The notes beneath the pieces were generated by a model, which did not search any database, was not told the origin of the DNA, and was given only the letters and a program-made list of their open reading frames with translations. The translations under genes were made by a program, and so were the position numbers. Of a stretch of DNA of 64,000 nucleotides, positions 1 through 9,441 are shown in pieces (within the stretch, counting starts at the first letter, position 1; each line of letters opens with the position of its first letter). Source of the DNA: an uncultured Alistipes sp. (GTDB lineage Bacteria > Bacteroidota > Bacteroidia > Bacteroidales > Rikenellaceae); the NCBI GenBank assembly GCA_900545315.1, contig UQYM01000011.1, positions 1-64,000 on the forward strand, read 5' to 3'.

Positions 1-949
1 CTTCGTATTGCCGACCTTTGGCTTCAGCCTGCTCCATAAGGTGGTTGTCGAGCAGATATTCCAGTGCGGCAAGTCCGGCTGCGCAGCAGACCGGATGGCC
101 GCCGAAGGTGGTGATGTGTCCCAATACGGGGTTGGTCTTGAGGGTGGACATTATCTCATCCGATGAGATAAAGGCCCCCAACGGCATACCCCCTCCGAAC
201 GCTTTGGCCGTACAGAGAATATCGGGAGTAACGGCGGTCTGTTGGAAATAGTAGAGTGTCCCAGTGCGGCCGATGCCGGTCTGGATCTCATCGAAAATCA
301 GCAGAGCGCCTGTTTGGTTGCACCGTTCACGCAGCGCCTCGAGAAAACCGGGTGCCGGCAGTTGAATACCGCCTTCTCCCTGAACCGGTTCGATCAGGAC
401 GCAGGCCGTACGGGAGGAGATCTGTGCCAGATCTTCCAGCGAATTGAACCGTATTTGGCGCGTGTCGGGCAGCAGAGGACGATACGAGTTGCGATACTCC
501 TCTCCGCCCATCATGCTCAGGGAGCCGTGCGTACTGCCGTGGTAGGCGTTCTTGAACGAGATCATCTCGGTGCGTCCGGTGTAGCGTTTGGCCAATTTTA
601 AAGCTCCTTCGACCGCTTCGCTGCCCGAATTGACAAAATAGACTGATTGCAGACTGGGTGGTAGCAGTTCCGCCATACGGGTGGCGTAGCGCACCTGGGG
701 CGATTCGATGATCTCCCCGTATACCATCAGATGCAGGTAGGTATGTGCCTGATCACAAATCGCATTGACCACAACGGGATTGTTGTGCCCCACATTGCTG
801 ACCGAGACGCCGGAGATCAGATCGATCCAACGTTGGCCGTTGGGTCCATACAGCCAAACCCCTTCGGCCCGCTCCACTTCGAGGCCGATCGGGAAATCGG
901 AGGTCTGTCCGACATGTTCAAAAAAGAGTTGTCTGAGATTGGGTTTCAT
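1..949 (-). CDS. Class III PLP-dependent aminotransferase (partial, 3' end outside window)
   Basis: The first 316 codons are visible, starting at the ATG at 949. The C-terminus lies beyond base 1. The protein shows the fold-type I class III pattern: the phosphate-binding stretch VNSGSEAVEGALKLAKRY (about 107-123), AYHGST (135-140), EPVQGEGG (187-194), the cofactor aspartate in IFDEIQTGIGRTG (218-230), and the Schiff-base lysine in CTAKAFGGG (Lys near 249). Family members move an amino group between an omega-amino donor such as ornithine or acetylornithine and 2-oxoglutarate. The exact substrate cannot be read from this fragment. It is a separate leftward unit with a 300-bp gap upstream. Class III membership is secure; argD, rocD or another activity remains open. 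Confidence 0.85.
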   Translation of the reverse strand, partial: MKPNLRQLFFEHVGQTSDFPIGLEVERAEGVWLYGPNGQRWIDLISGVSVSNVGHNNPVVVNAICDQAHTYLHLMVYGEIIESPQVRYATRMAELLPPSLQSVYFVNSGSEAVEGALKLAKRYTGRTEMISFKNAYHGSTHGSLSMMGGEEYRNSYRPLLPDTRQIRFNSLEDLAQISSRTACVLIEPVQGEGGIQLPAPGFLEALRERCNQTGALLIFDEIQTGIGRTGTLYYFQQTAVTPDILCTAKAFGGGMPLGAFISSDEIMSTLKTNPVLGHITTFGGHPVCCAAGLAALEYLLDNHLMEQAEAKGRQYE

Positions 950-1226
950 GGTGGTTCTTGTTGATCAGGTGACGGGTGCCCTTCTGTATCCCTGCCCAGT
1001 TGTATGTGAGCTGAGATTATTTGGACGGATGTTGGTCACCTTTATTGTAAATTGTTCGGTGTTGGCCGGGGAGTGTCTGCTCTGTTTCTCTTGTGAGATA
1101 CAGCGGTGCAAGTTGGGAGGCAAATTTTGCAAAGCGGATATTGCTCCTTAGCTCCTCTCCTCGAATCGTCAGCGGTAGGTTAGCTTCCCGGCGCATCGAT
1201 ATACCGAAAACCGAAACCAATAAAAA

Positions 1227-1553
1227 TTACTGGTTGTCGGTGTTGAGATGACGGAGTGTTTCTGTCAGAGCAGCCGTTAAATCTACACCGCGAGCGTTCG
1301 CTTCGTCGAGCAGCGCCCAAAATTGCTGGCCCATTTGCAATAACTGGGCATCCTTATCTGCGGACACAATTTTTGATGTGTCTTTAATACCTGATTGTTG
1401 CGTTTCCTTCTCTGTTTCACAGCATGTTTTGGCAGATGAACTGCAGACAGCTCCAGTCTGCTGCTGTTTCAACCTCCACACTTCAACCAGTTGTTGTGCC
1501 TCTTCAATTGTCATGGATTTTGTCTGTTTTCGTAGGCCCATCACGGGTTGCAT
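1227..1553 (-). CDS. Small hypothetical protein (108 aa)
   Basis: I do not recognise this protein. It is a hydrophilic protein of about 108 residues. It has a helical N-terminal part (MTIEEAQQLVEVWRLKQQQ), a Cys/Ser/Thr-rich middle, and a helical C-terminal part ending LTETLRHLNTDNQ. There is no signal peptide or membrane segment. The start is taken as ATG 1553, because the codon before it is TTG; a second in-frame ATG at 1514 is a plausible shorter start. A perfect TAnnTTTG box on the same strand at 1597-1604 sits just upstream, which supports a real gene. It lies downstream of dtd but has its own promoter. Confidence 0.55.
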   Translation of the reverse strand: MQPVMGLRKQTKSMTIEEAQQLVEVWRLKQQQTGAVCSSSAKTCCETEKETQQSGIKDTSKIVSADKDAQLLQMGQQFWALLDEANARGVDLTAALTETLRHLNTDNQ

Positions 1554-1596
1554 CAATTCAGTGCGAACCGTTTGCGTGGTGCCCTTCGCTTTCCTG

Positions 1597-1604
1597 CAAA
1601 GATA
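1597..1604 (-). promoter_or_regulatory. Bacteroidota -7 promoter box (TATCTTTG)
   Basis: On the minus strand this reads TATCTTTG, an exact TAnnTTTG match. It lies 43 bp upstream of the ATG at 1553, so it likely drives the small hypothetical gene. Confidence 0.5.
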
Positions 1605-1711
1605 GCGAGATATTCAGAATAAATGTACGTTACGATCTATCAGTTCTGCGTAATGGGACGCAGATCGCATGCCGTTAACCCTTTGCAAAGCATTGGTCTA
1701 TACTCAAAAAA

Positions 1712-2164
1712 TTACTCTCGATGTTGAGAATCGATCCAGATGGTGACCGGGCCGTCGTTGATCAATGCCACCTGCATGTCGGCTCCGAAACGTCCCGTTT
1801 CGACTTTCCCGGTTGCTCCCTGACGGACCGCCGCAATAAACGCTTCATAAAGCGGTATGGCCTTTTCGGGGCGGGCGGCACGGATGTAGGAGGGTCGATT
1901 GCCTTTGCGGGTCGAGGCATGCAGGGTAAACTGGCTGACGATCAGAATATCGGCGCCGATCTCTTCGGCCGAACGGTTCATGACACCGGCATCGTCGTTA
2001 AAGATACGGAGCTTTAATAGTTTGCCGCACAACCAGGCGACATCCTCTTCGCTGTCGGCATCTTCAATACCGACCAGTACGAGCAGACCGGCGCCGATCG
2101 AACTATACAATTGGGCGTCTATCGTAACCGATGCTTCGCGAACGCGTTGAATCAATATTCTCAT
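1712..2164 (-). CDS. dtd: D-aminoacyl-tRNA deacylase
   Basis: This cytosolic enzyme hydrolyses D-amino acids mischarged onto tRNA. The 150-residue product begins MRILIQRVREASVTID, the usual N-terminus, so the start is the ATG at 2164 and not the 19-codon upstream extension. The catalytic threonine motif SQFTLHAST is near residues 78-86, and the GPVTIWIDS segment near the end is the Gly-cisPro-type motif region (here NDGPVTI). Length matches the family (about 145-150). It is a single gene with a 158-bp gap to the small gene downstream. Confidence 0.95.
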   Translation of the reverse strand: MRILIQRVREASVTIDAQLYSSIGAGLLVLVGIEDADSEEDVAWLCGKLLKLRIFNDDAGVMNRSAEEIGADILIVSQFTLHASTRKGNRPSYIRAARPEKAIPLYEAFIAAVRQGATGKVETGRFGADMQVALINDGPVTIWIDSQHRE

Positions 2165-2348
2165 GGGATGAAGTCGAATTTGAATTTTAACACTTTGGGA
2201 ACGCTTCCACCGCTCCTTCACGGATCGTGTCTACTAATTTTTATTATACACATTCAGCCAATCAAATTTTTATTGGGTGAATGCTTTATTGGGGATTGAT
2301 GTTGTCGTGGCGATTCAACGAATTGTCATTGAATGATTCGTAAGTGAT

Positions 2349-3761
2349 TTATGCATGGCTTTCGGGCATGATGACCGTGCGGTGTCGGGCGATGGACATT
2401 ACAAATTGTGCGGTTGTCGAGGTGACATCGGCGGCATGTGAGATGGATCCGCTGATTGCCAGCCCGTTGACACCACAAGCCATGATCTGCGGAACATCCT
2501 CTACGGTGATTCCTCCAATTGCTACCAGGGGTAACCGTATGCCGACCGTTGCCATCTGTTGCATGATACGGGTATAACCCGTTATACCGAGCAGAGGGGC
2601 CAGATTCTTTTTGGTAGTGGTATAGCGAAACGGCCCAAGCCCAATGTAATCCGCTGAACTTTGTGCAATCTTTTCGATCTGTTCAAAGGTGTTGGCAGTG
2701 CAGCCGATGATGGCCCGTTCGCCTAACAATTGACGGGCATCGTCCGGAGCCATGTCGCTCTGTCCGAGGTGTACTCCATCCGCTCCGATCGCAGCAGCTA
2801 TCCGGGGATCGTCATTCACAATCAGGAGAGCTCCATGCCGATGGCACAAGGGCAGCAGGGCTTTGCCGTGGGCGATGATCGTTTCGACCGGGGTCTCTTT
2901 CATGCGGAGTTGTACCCATCGCCCGCCTCCCTTCAGGTAGGCTTCGGCCGTCGCGAGATTCCCGTTCGAGATGAATTGCAACGTGCCTCCAGCGGCCTGC
3001 CAACGACGTGTCAGAATTTGGTAGGCTTGTCGGGTCTGGGCAATGTCAATTGCTCCGGATGTGTCGAGCTTCCAGATCGAACCGATGGCGGCTGCTCCAT
3101 CAAAGGCAGCGGCCCGGGCCAATGCAATATTCTGCGGCGTGATTCCTCCCAGAGCGATCCAGTTTCCGTCGCTTTTCTTGCGTAAGAGGCGGCAGGCTTC
3201 AGCCGGATCGATTGTACCCCGATAGCCGGATTTTGATACCGAATCGAAGAGTGGACTAAGCAGAACATAGTCGTAATGGGTAGCCAATCGACGTGCCTCT
3301 TCCCAACCGTGCGCCGGGGCGCTGATGCGCAGCTCTTCAATGTGTTGTGGACGGTCGGTTGCAGAGGCGGCTGTATGGGACGATGGTGCAGGGAGGGGCG
3401 GTAGATGATTTGAGGTGGATGCACGCTCCGATGGCAATTCCTGGCAGGAGACTTGAGGAGAGGATGGGGCAAGTTGCAGGGCTTGCAGAGCCTCTTCCCG
3501 CAGGTGAATGCCTCCCAGAGCATAACGCTGGGCCAGTGCAGTATGGTGATGCAGCGTGAGTCGTTGCATGTCGGCCCGGGCCAGTTGTAATTGTCTCAAT
3601 AAACGTTCGAGTTCGGCAGGGGTAGCTTCGGGTTTGCGGATATGGATTACCGGGGCCCCTTCGTCGAGCAGCGCAAGAATGGCTTCGACTTCCTGCTCCA
3701 TGCAACGGGGCAGCGTGATGGGAATCGGGGCATTCAGTGGAAAGGTCAGGCTTGTTTTCAT
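2349..3761 (-). CDS. thiE: Tandem thiamine-phosphate synthase fusion (TenI-like + ThiE)
   Basis: The 470-residue protein has two thiamine-phosphate-synthase-like TIM barrels; the usual protein is about 210 residues. The first half (1-255) has HIRKP, GGIHLREEAL, LLSPLFDSVSKSGYRG and IALGGITPQN, resembling the short TenI-like paralog found in many Bacteroidales. It also carries a Ser/Pro/Ala-rich insert at about 97-145. The second half (260-470) has LQLRMKE-type substrate loop residues, IVNDD, GVHLGQSD, GPFRYTTTKK and VAIGGI, the full set for ThiE. ThiE joins HMP-PP to the thiazole phosphate to make thiamine phosphate. The ATG is at 3761. No TPP riboswitch was seen upstream. The C-terminal half is probably the active synthase; the role of the N-terminal half (thiazole tautomerase or regulatory) is inferred. 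Confidence 0.85.
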   Translation of the reverse strand: MKTSLTFPLNAPIPITLPRCMEQEVEAILALLDEGAPVIHIRKPEATPAELERLLRQLQLARADMQRLTLHHHTALAQRYALGGIHLREEALQALQLAPSSPQVSCQELPSERASTSNHLPPLPAPSSHTAASATDRPQHIEELRISAPAHGWEEARRLATHYDYVLLSPLFDSVSKSGYRGTIDPAEACRLLRKKSDGNWIALGGITPQNIALARAAAFDGAAAIGSIWKLDTSGAIDIAQTRQAYQILTRRWQAAGGTLQFISNGNLATAEAYLKGGGRWVQLRMKETPVETIIAHGKALLPLCHRHGALLIVNDDPRIAAAIGADGVHLGQSDMAPDDARQLLGERAIIGCTANTFEQIEKIAQSSADYIGLGPFRYTTTKKNLAPLLGITGYTRIMQQMATVGIRLPLVAIGGITVEDVPQIMACGVNGLAISGSISHAADVTSTTAQFVMSIARHRTVIMPESHA

Positions 3762-4255
3762 AGCGATGCAAAATAAGAAAAAATAACCGGATTTGTCCGT
3801 TTCTTCTCGAGTTGTTTCCGCAACCTCCTATCGGGTAGTGACTTTATCGATATTTTCTTATATTTGAAATATGGACGTTGTCTGTGAGGATGATCATGAG
3901 GTAAAATAATGCTGCTCCAGTGCGTAGGGCACAGAAACGTGCTGCAGCGATTGGTTGCATAGATCCATGAAACCCTACTCTTAGCAGGATTTCTATGTAA
4001 CTAAATGCTTTCGAAGAATGAACTGGAGGTGTTTCTCGATTCTTGAAGGGAACGCAGGGTGTGAGTATGGGATTGCAACGGATGGGCCGAAACGCCTTTT
4101 TGCTATCTTTGCGCGATCTTTGTGTAACGTGGCGAGGAGCAGGGTCGCGAAGACAGTAGTTGGAGGGCTTTTGTTCGTCACAGCACAATCGGAGGAAGAT
4201 TATCGGAACGGTTGTGAGACGGATTACCCGGTTTGTAACTGGAAAACAAGAGGAG
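3762..4255. other. Divergent intergenic region thiE / apbE (494 bp)
   Basis: It lies between the leftward thiE fusion and rightward apbE. It holds one rightward TATCTTTG box (4104-4111). I found no convincing gene and no THI-box on either strand. Confidence 0.5.
4104..4111 (+). promoter_or_regulatory. Bacteroidota -7 promoter box (TATCTTTG)
   Basis: This is an exact TAnnTTTG match about 145 bp upstream of the apbE start. It is the only good box in the gap. Confidence 0.5.
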
Positions 4256-5290
4256 ATGTTAAAAGAAAACACAAGATATTTTGGAGTTATCGGGCTGTTA
4301 TTGTGGGCCGGATTGTTTGTCGCTCTGACCGGTTGCCGTCAGCAGCCGCAACAACGTTTGCAGACGGTGATCGACGGATATGCCCAAGGGGGCACCTACC
4401 ATGTGGTTCTGGTGGGGGATAGCACCAGTTATGGCTTAAAACGTCAGATCGATTCGTTGTTAAGTGAGATTGACAATTCGATGTCGTTGTACAATCCGGT
4501 TTCGTTATTGAGCCGGATCAACCGTGGAGAGACCGATACGGTGGATCGCTTTATAGCCTCTTGCATCCGTTTGGCCGATTCGATCAGTCGTGAAAGTGAT
4601 GGCCGGTACGACATTACGATTGGTCCTTTGACGGAGGCGTATGGCTTTACGGGAGGGAAACCGACGCAAAATCCCAATATTGATTCGTTGTTGGAGCGGG
4701 TCGGTTACCAAAAGCTATCGGTCGAGCAGGGGCGTTTGAAGAGAGGTCACCCCGATATGCGGATCGATCTCAACTCGATTGCTCAAGGTGCAACGGTCGA
4801 TTATTTGGCCCGGTGGCTGGACTCCTTAGGACGGACCGATTATTTGGTTGAGGTTGGGGGTGAAATTTTTGCTCGCGGGTACAATGCGCAAGGTAAACCA
4901 TGGCGGGTAGGCATCGACAAGCCGGTTGAGGGGAATATGACTCCCGGAGCCCAGTTGCAGGTGCGGATTGGCATTACCGATTGCGGGTTGGCCACCTCGG
5001 GAAACTATCGAAAATTCTATACCGACAGCTTGGGCCGTAAAATTGTCCATACGGTTGATGCCCGGAGCGGTCGTCCTGTGGTGAGCAATTTGCTTTCGGC
5101 AACCGTGGTGGCTCCCACGTCGGCACAGGCCGATGCTTATGGCACGTTATGCATGATCCTCGGATTGGAGGAGAGTGTGCGTTTTCTGGAGCAGCATCCT
5201 GAACTTCAGGCCTATTTGGTGTGGTCGGATGAGTCAGGCGCCTATCGGACCTATATGACTCCGGGAATGAATGCCCTGGTGTTGAAGTAG
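4256..5290 (+). CDS. apbE: FAD:protein FMN transferase lipoprotein (ApbE family)
   Basis: ApbE enzymes hydrolyse FAD and attach FMN covalently to a Thr/Ser of target proteins such as NqrB/C or RnfG, outside the inner membrane. The start is the ATG at 4256, which gives a type II signal peptide with lipobox LTGC (Cys at residue 27). Upstream in-frame codons up to 4160 only add basic residues. The family regions are present: MSLYNPVSLLSRIN, RYDITIGPL, RIDLNSIAQG, LVEVGGEI, CGLATSGNYR and HTVDARSGRPV, plus the metal-binding region ADAYGT. Length (344) is typical. It stands alone in the window with no Nqr or Rnf genes nearby. Confidence 0.93.
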   Translation: MLKENTRYFGVIGLLLWAGLFVALTGCRQQPQQRLQTVIDGYAQGGTYHVVLVGDSTSYGLKRQIDSLLSEIDNSMSLYNPVSLLSRINRGETDTVDRFIASCIRLADSISRESDGRYDITIGPLTEAYGFTGGKPTQNPNIDSLLERVGYQKLSVEQGRLKRGHPDMRIDLNSIAQGATVDYLARWLDSLGRTDYLVEVGGEIFARGYNAQGKPWRVGIDKPVEGNMTPGAQLQVRIGITDCGLATSGNYRKFYTDSLGRKIVHTVDARSGRPVVSNLLSATVVAPTSAQADAYGTLCMILGLEESVRFLEQHPELQAYLVWSDESGAYRTYMTPGMNALVLK

Positions 5291-5525
5291 CGGAAATGCA
5301 GTACGCCTCCTGCCGCAGAACCTTTTTTGATACATGTATGTGTTTTAGGGAAAGGACATAAGGATTGAATGGATAAGAAGAATTCTGCGAAGAGAATCGA
5401 TGAGGGAGACTGATGCGGCATGCAAGGGGCAGTTGGAAGATTGGTTGTTCATCTTGTGAAGGCCTGTCGGACAGCTCGAAAGAAGAAAGCCCCGTTGGTT
5501 TGTTGATTTGAAAATAGATGAGGAG

Positions 5526-6446
5526 ATGAAACCAGTTTGCTTTTTATATAACCCGACTGCCGGGGAGACGGTGATTACCGAGTGGCTCGATACGATTGTG
5601 ATGATCTATCAGCAGCACGGGTATATGGTTGTGCCTTATCGTCTTGCTTTCAAGCCGGAAGAGGAGAAGGCATTGGTTGAGCTGTTGGGTTATGGTTTTC
5701 GGCACGTCCTGATAGCGGGCGGCGACGGCACGGTCAACTATGTGGTGGGGGTGATGAAGCGTTCGGGCATCGATATTCCGGTTGCGGTGCTTTCGACCGG
5801 AACCGCCAATGATTTTGCCGGCATGCTCGGGATGCCGACCGATATCAATCAGGCCTGTCACGCCATTCTGGGCGGAGAGGAGCATCGTGTCGATTTGGGA
5901 GTCGCCAATGGGGAGTATTTCGTGAATGTGTTCAGTTGTGGACTTTTCACGGATGTCTCTCAGAAGACCCCAACCGTGTTGAAAAACAATTTTGGTAAGC
6001 TGGCCTATTATGTCAGTGGGTTGGGTGAGCTGCCTAACTTCCGGAAAATGAACATTTCGATCCGCTCCAAAGAGGCCAATTTTGATGGTACCTCCCTGAT
6101 ATTCTTTGTGTTCAATGGCCGTACGGCGGGGCGGATGCGTTTTGCCTTCAACGCAGAGATTGATGACGGTTTGCTGGATGTTTTGGTGGTGAAGGGGGAC
6201 AGCCCGATCGATACGTTACGCACCATTTTCCATTTTATCCGGCAGAATGCGCGTCTGGTGCGCATGCAGCCCGAAGATTATCCGGCTGGTGTATTTCATT
6301 TCAAGAGTGACGATTTTGTGGTCGATTGTCCGTTGCGGCGCGATGAAACAACCGATATTGACGGACAGCCCGGCCCCAACTTCCCGGTACATATTACCTG
6401 TGAGCATGCGGCGTTGCGGGTGATCCGTCCTGCAGTGGAGAAGTGA
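5526..6446 (+). CDS. Diacylglycerol/sphingosine-type lipid kinase (YegS/BmrU family)
   Basis: This is a soluble lipid kinase of the DAGK-catalytic fold. The N-terminus reads MKPVCFLYNPTAG, with the glycine-rich nucleotide motif AGGDGTVN near residues 71-78 and the STGTANDFA motif near 90-98. The C-terminal beta-sandwich includes FNGRTAGRM and DDGLLDVLVV. The ATG at 5526 is preferred; the open frame extends back to a TTG at 5508 that adds six residues. Length (306) is normal for YegS/BmrU proteins, which phosphorylate diacylglycerol or related lipids. The exact lipid is not predictable here. Confidence 0.9.
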   Translation: MKPVCFLYNPTAGETVITEWLDTIVMIYQQHGYMVVPYRLAFKPEEEKALVELLGYGFRHVLIAGGDGTVNYVVGVMKRSGIDIPVAVLSTGTANDFAGMLGMPTDINQACHAILGGEEHRVDLGVANGEYFVNVFSCGLFTDVSQKTPTVLKNNFGKLAYYVSGLGELPNFRKMNISIRSKEANFDGTSLIFFVFNGRTAGRMRFAFNAEIDDGLLDVLVVKGDSPIDTLRTIFHFIRQNARLVRMQPEDYPAGVFHFKSDDFVVDCPLRRDETTDIDGQPGPNFPVHITCEHAALRVIRPAVEK

Positions 6447-6529
6447 TCTGTTGGCCCGCTTCGCCGTAAGTAGTATTGCAGAACTCTACGCCTTCAGGTG
6501 AGGCTGGTCAGACTGATGGGAGCTATCTG

Positions 6530-7531
6530 TTACAGGCTGAAGGGCAGCAGATGGTACAGGATAAAATCAACCAGTAGCAGCAGGTAAAGAGTTTCGAGCC
6601 AATGGCTCTCCTTTCGGTTGAAGCAGGTTGGGATGATGACGGCCATCGGGATGGCGATCAGCATCATGGTTTTGATTGAGAGCCCCGGAGGGGTGAGCGG
6701 AACGAGCGAGAAGAGCAGGATCCAGATAAAATAGAGGTAAGATTTGTACGGGCGGGTCCGCATGGAGTGGATCTGCTTGGTGAAAGCGATCAGTGACCAG
6801 ACGGTCAGGGTGATCAGCAGGGCCCAATGCAGCCAGAGTAGGGGATTGCGCCACTGTTCGATAAATCCCGGAGTAGACCAGTTGGCCATAAAGGCCTCCC
6901 AAAATTGTTGGAACGGTTCCAGAAACGAATTTCCCATTCCCCAGCGAATATATCCATAGAGGCAGATTGGAAGCAGCACACCTCCCAGCGTGATGATCCA
7001 CTCCCGCCATCGTTTCATGAAAAGAATATGGGCGATGGGCAGCAGCAGTACGTAAATTGCTGTGGGGGCGTAGATCAATATTGATAATCCTAAAAGCAGG
7101 GCTGCGTTAAATGTATAGGCGTAGGCGGTTTCGCGGCGAAATGATTTGATGGTTTGACGAAACGATCCGATCATCAGCAGTGCTGTGACATAAATATCGA
7201 GTGAGGCTGGGTCATACCAGCTGCCGCAACCAACTAAAATAAAGATGATCAGCGGCATGTAGGTACGCTCCAGCAGGATCATGTTGCGTGCGACGAGCCG
7301 GGTAATTTTAAACCCACCGATAAAGATCAGCAGCAGGGCTGCCAGATTCTGCCAAACGGGGTGCAGACTTTGTCCGACGCTATTGAGCCGGGTTCCCAGT
7401 GGCATTTGGGAGGCTGGGGCCAGGGAGGCTACAATGGGAAATTGGCTGTATCGCTCCCACACCACACCGCACAGCACGATGAAGATCAACATCGTGACGG
7501 TGAGGCTTTGTCTGGTGATATCCACTTTCAT
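6530..7531 (-). CDS. Polytopic membrane protein (DUF6427-like)
   Basis: The 333-residue protein is highly hydrophobic, with about nine membrane spans and a short basic C-terminal region. It starts MKVDITRQSLTVTMLIFIV. In Bacteroidota a membrane protein of this type (DUF6427) commonly follows purD, as it does here, separated by a terminator hairpin. Its function is unknown. Family assignment rests on size, topology and neighbourhood, not on diagnostic motifs. Confidence 0.7.
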   Translation of the reverse strand: MKVDITRQSLTVTMLIFIVLCGVVWERYSQFPIVASLAPASQMPLGTRLNSVGQSLHPVWQNLAALLLIFIGGFKITRLVARNMILLERTYMPLIIFILVGCGSWYDPASLDIYVTALLMIGSFRQTIKSFRRETAYAYTFNAALLLGLSILIYAPTAIYVLLLPIAHILFMKRWREWIITLGGVLLPICLYGYIRWGMGNSFLEPFQQFWEAFMANWSTPGFIEQWRNPLLWLHWALLITLTVWSLIAFTKQIHSMRTRPYKSYLYFIWILLFSLVPLTPPGLSIKTMMLIAIPMAVIIPTCFNRKESHWLETLYLLLLVDFILYHLLPFSL

Positions 7532-7580
7532 GGCGGGTGTGACAACGGTTACATGACGGACTATACGGATCTGAGGTATA

Positions 7581-7618
7581 AAAAAAGAGGTAGATGCATT
7601 GGGATGTTCTACCTCTTT
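7581..7618 (-). terminator. Rho-independent terminator downstream of purD
   Basis: A 10-bp stem (7584-7593 with 7609-7618) reads AAAGAGGTAG / CTACCTCTTT. On the minus strand it is followed by a run of T residues. It lies between the purD stop and the downstream membrane-protein gene. Confidence 0.75.
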
Positions 7619-7654
7619 GCTTGTATGGTTGCAGCAGTCGGCGAACCCCTGCTT

Positions 7655-8953
7655 TTACAGCAGTTTGATCAGGTCCTGACCGATGTCGTGCCGGAAATTC
7701 ATCCCTTCGAAGTGGATGCCTTCGATTGTTTTGTAGGAGCGCTGCAGTGCCGAAGCGATCGAATCACCCAATGAGGTGACAGCCAATACACGACCTCCTG
7801 AGGTGAACACCTTGCCTCCTTTGGCCGATGTCCCTGCGTGGTAGATAATGCTGTCGGTTTGCTGATCCAGCCCTGAGATCTCCATCCCTTTGGTATACTC
7901 TCCGGGATAACCGCCCGAAACGCAGACGACGGTCACGGCTGTTTCAGGAGCCACGGTCAGTTCGTATTGATCGAGGCGGCCGTAAGCCATCCCTTCGAAC
8001 ATGGCGATCAGGTCGGAGGTGATCCGCGGGAAGACCACTTCGGTTTCGGGGTCACCCATGCGGACGTTGTATTCGATCACGTAGGGATCTCCGGCTACAT
8101 TCATCAATCCAATGAAGATAAACCCTTTGTAGGGAATTTTCTCCTCTTGCAGTCCTTCGACGGTCGGGCGGACAATTCGCTCTTCGACCTTCTGCATGAA
8201 AGTTTCATCAGCAAAAGGAACCGGAGAAACGGCACCCATACCTCCGGTATTGGGACCGGTATCACCCTCTCCGATGCGTTTGTAATCTTTAGCTACAGGA
8301 AGGATCTTGTAGTGTTTGCCATCGGTAGCGACAAATACCGAACATTCGATTCCGCTGAGGAACTCTTCGATCACGACGGTATTTCCTGCCTGGCCGAACT
8401 TGCCGGAGAACATCTCGGCCAGTTCGGCTTTGGCTGCAGCGGCATCGTTGAGGATCACAACCCCCTTGCCGGCGGCCAGACCGTCTGCCTTCAACACATA
8501 AGGAGCCGAAAGCGTATCGATGAAGGCGTTGGCCTCTTCGATCGTATTTTTGTTGAAACTTTTGTACTGAGCCGTCGGGACACCGTGACGCATCATGAAG
8601 GCTTTGGCAAACTCCTTGCTTCCCTCGAGTCGAGCTCCGGCCAACGATGGGCCGATCACCGGAATGTTGCTGATCTGATTGTCTTCGTGGAAGAAGTCGG
8701 AGATGCCCCGTACCAGTGGCTCTTCGGGACCCACAACCACGAGGTTGATGTTGTTCGTCAGGACGAACTGTTTGACAGAACCGAAGTTGTTCGGGTTGAT
8801 GTCGACGTTGGTGCCACACTGTGCCGTGCCGGCATTGCCCGGAGCGATGAAAAGTTTAACTACGCTGGGGCTCTCAGCGATTTTGCGGGCGAAGGCGTGT
8901 TCACGACCTCCGGATCCCAGCAGGAGAACATTTAACGAATTGGAAAATTTCAT
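7655..8953 (-). CDS. purD: Phosphoribosylamine-glycine ligase
   Basis: This is the second step of de novo purine synthesis: 5-phosphoribosylamine + glycine + ATP gives GAR. The 432-residue ATP-grasp enzyme begins MKFSNSLNVLLLGSGGREHA. It contains VVGPEEPL, the ATP-binding stretch VLKADGLAAGKGV (about 154-166), TGGMGAVSP and the metal-binding NVRMGDPETE. Length and motifs are canonical. It has its own terminator downstream. No other pur gene is in the window. Confidence 0.97.
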   Translation of the reverse strand: MKFSNSLNVLLLGSGGREHAFARKIAESPSVVKLFIAPGNAGTAQCGTNVDINPNNFGSVKQFVLTNNINLVVVGPEEPLVRGISDFFHEDNQISNIPVIGPSLAGARLEGSKEFAKAFMMRHGVPTAQYKSFNKNTIEEANAFIDTLSAPYVLKADGLAAGKGVVILNDAAAAKAELAEMFSGKFGQAGNTVVIEEFLSGIECSVFVATDGKHYKILPVAKDYKRIGEGDTGPNTGGMGAVSPVPFADETFMQKVEERIVRPTVEGLQEEKIPYKGFIFIGLMNVAGDPYVIEYNVRMGDPETEVVFPRITSDLIAMFEGMAYGRLDQYELTVAPETAVTVVCVSGGYPGEYTKGMEISGLDQQTDSIIYHAGTSAKGGKVFTSGGRVLAVTSLGDSIASALQRSYKTIEGIHFEGMNFRHDIGQDLIKLL

Positions 8954-9441
8954 CGGTATCTCTTTTGCTCTTTTTGTTGTGGAACAGTTCAGACCAAGTT
9001 TTTATTGATTGAGTGTCGGAGTGTCAGGGCCGTATGAAGTTTATTCTCTTGCTGCTCTCTGGCAGATAGGCTTCATGTCAGGCTTTGCTGTCGCAAGGAA
9101 CCTCTATTAACCTCCCACACGTGATCGAATGGTCTGAAATGGATCACTGCACGTCTCTGCGAATAGCCTGCGTCCTTATGTTGGGGCGGTGCTCCCCCTT
9201 CAATTGCCTGTTTAAGCACAAATGGCTTGCCAAATGTTAGACGAATTATTTCTTCCTAAAGACAGGGATGCCATTCATCTATTTTGGTCTCCAATTGTCT
9301 AAAGCCGATCGCCTCAAACTCTTTGCGTCTCTCTGGGTAGCAATTCGATCTGTGTGGGGCGGTAGTCGCAGTTCAGCGAAGTGAAACCGTTCACAAAGAT
9401 ATTGAAATTTATGTGAAAAAACGCGGGCTGACGGCAATTTG
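8954..9441. other. Intergenic region between metX and purD (488 bp)
   Basis: It lies between two leftward genes. I see no gene, RNA motif or clear promoter box here. Confidence 0.4.

Noticed and set aside
3762..4255. TPP riboswitch before the thiamine synthase fusion
   Set aside because: I looked for the CTGAGA and ACCTGAxCTGGxTAATxCCxGCG segments on the minus strand and did not find them.
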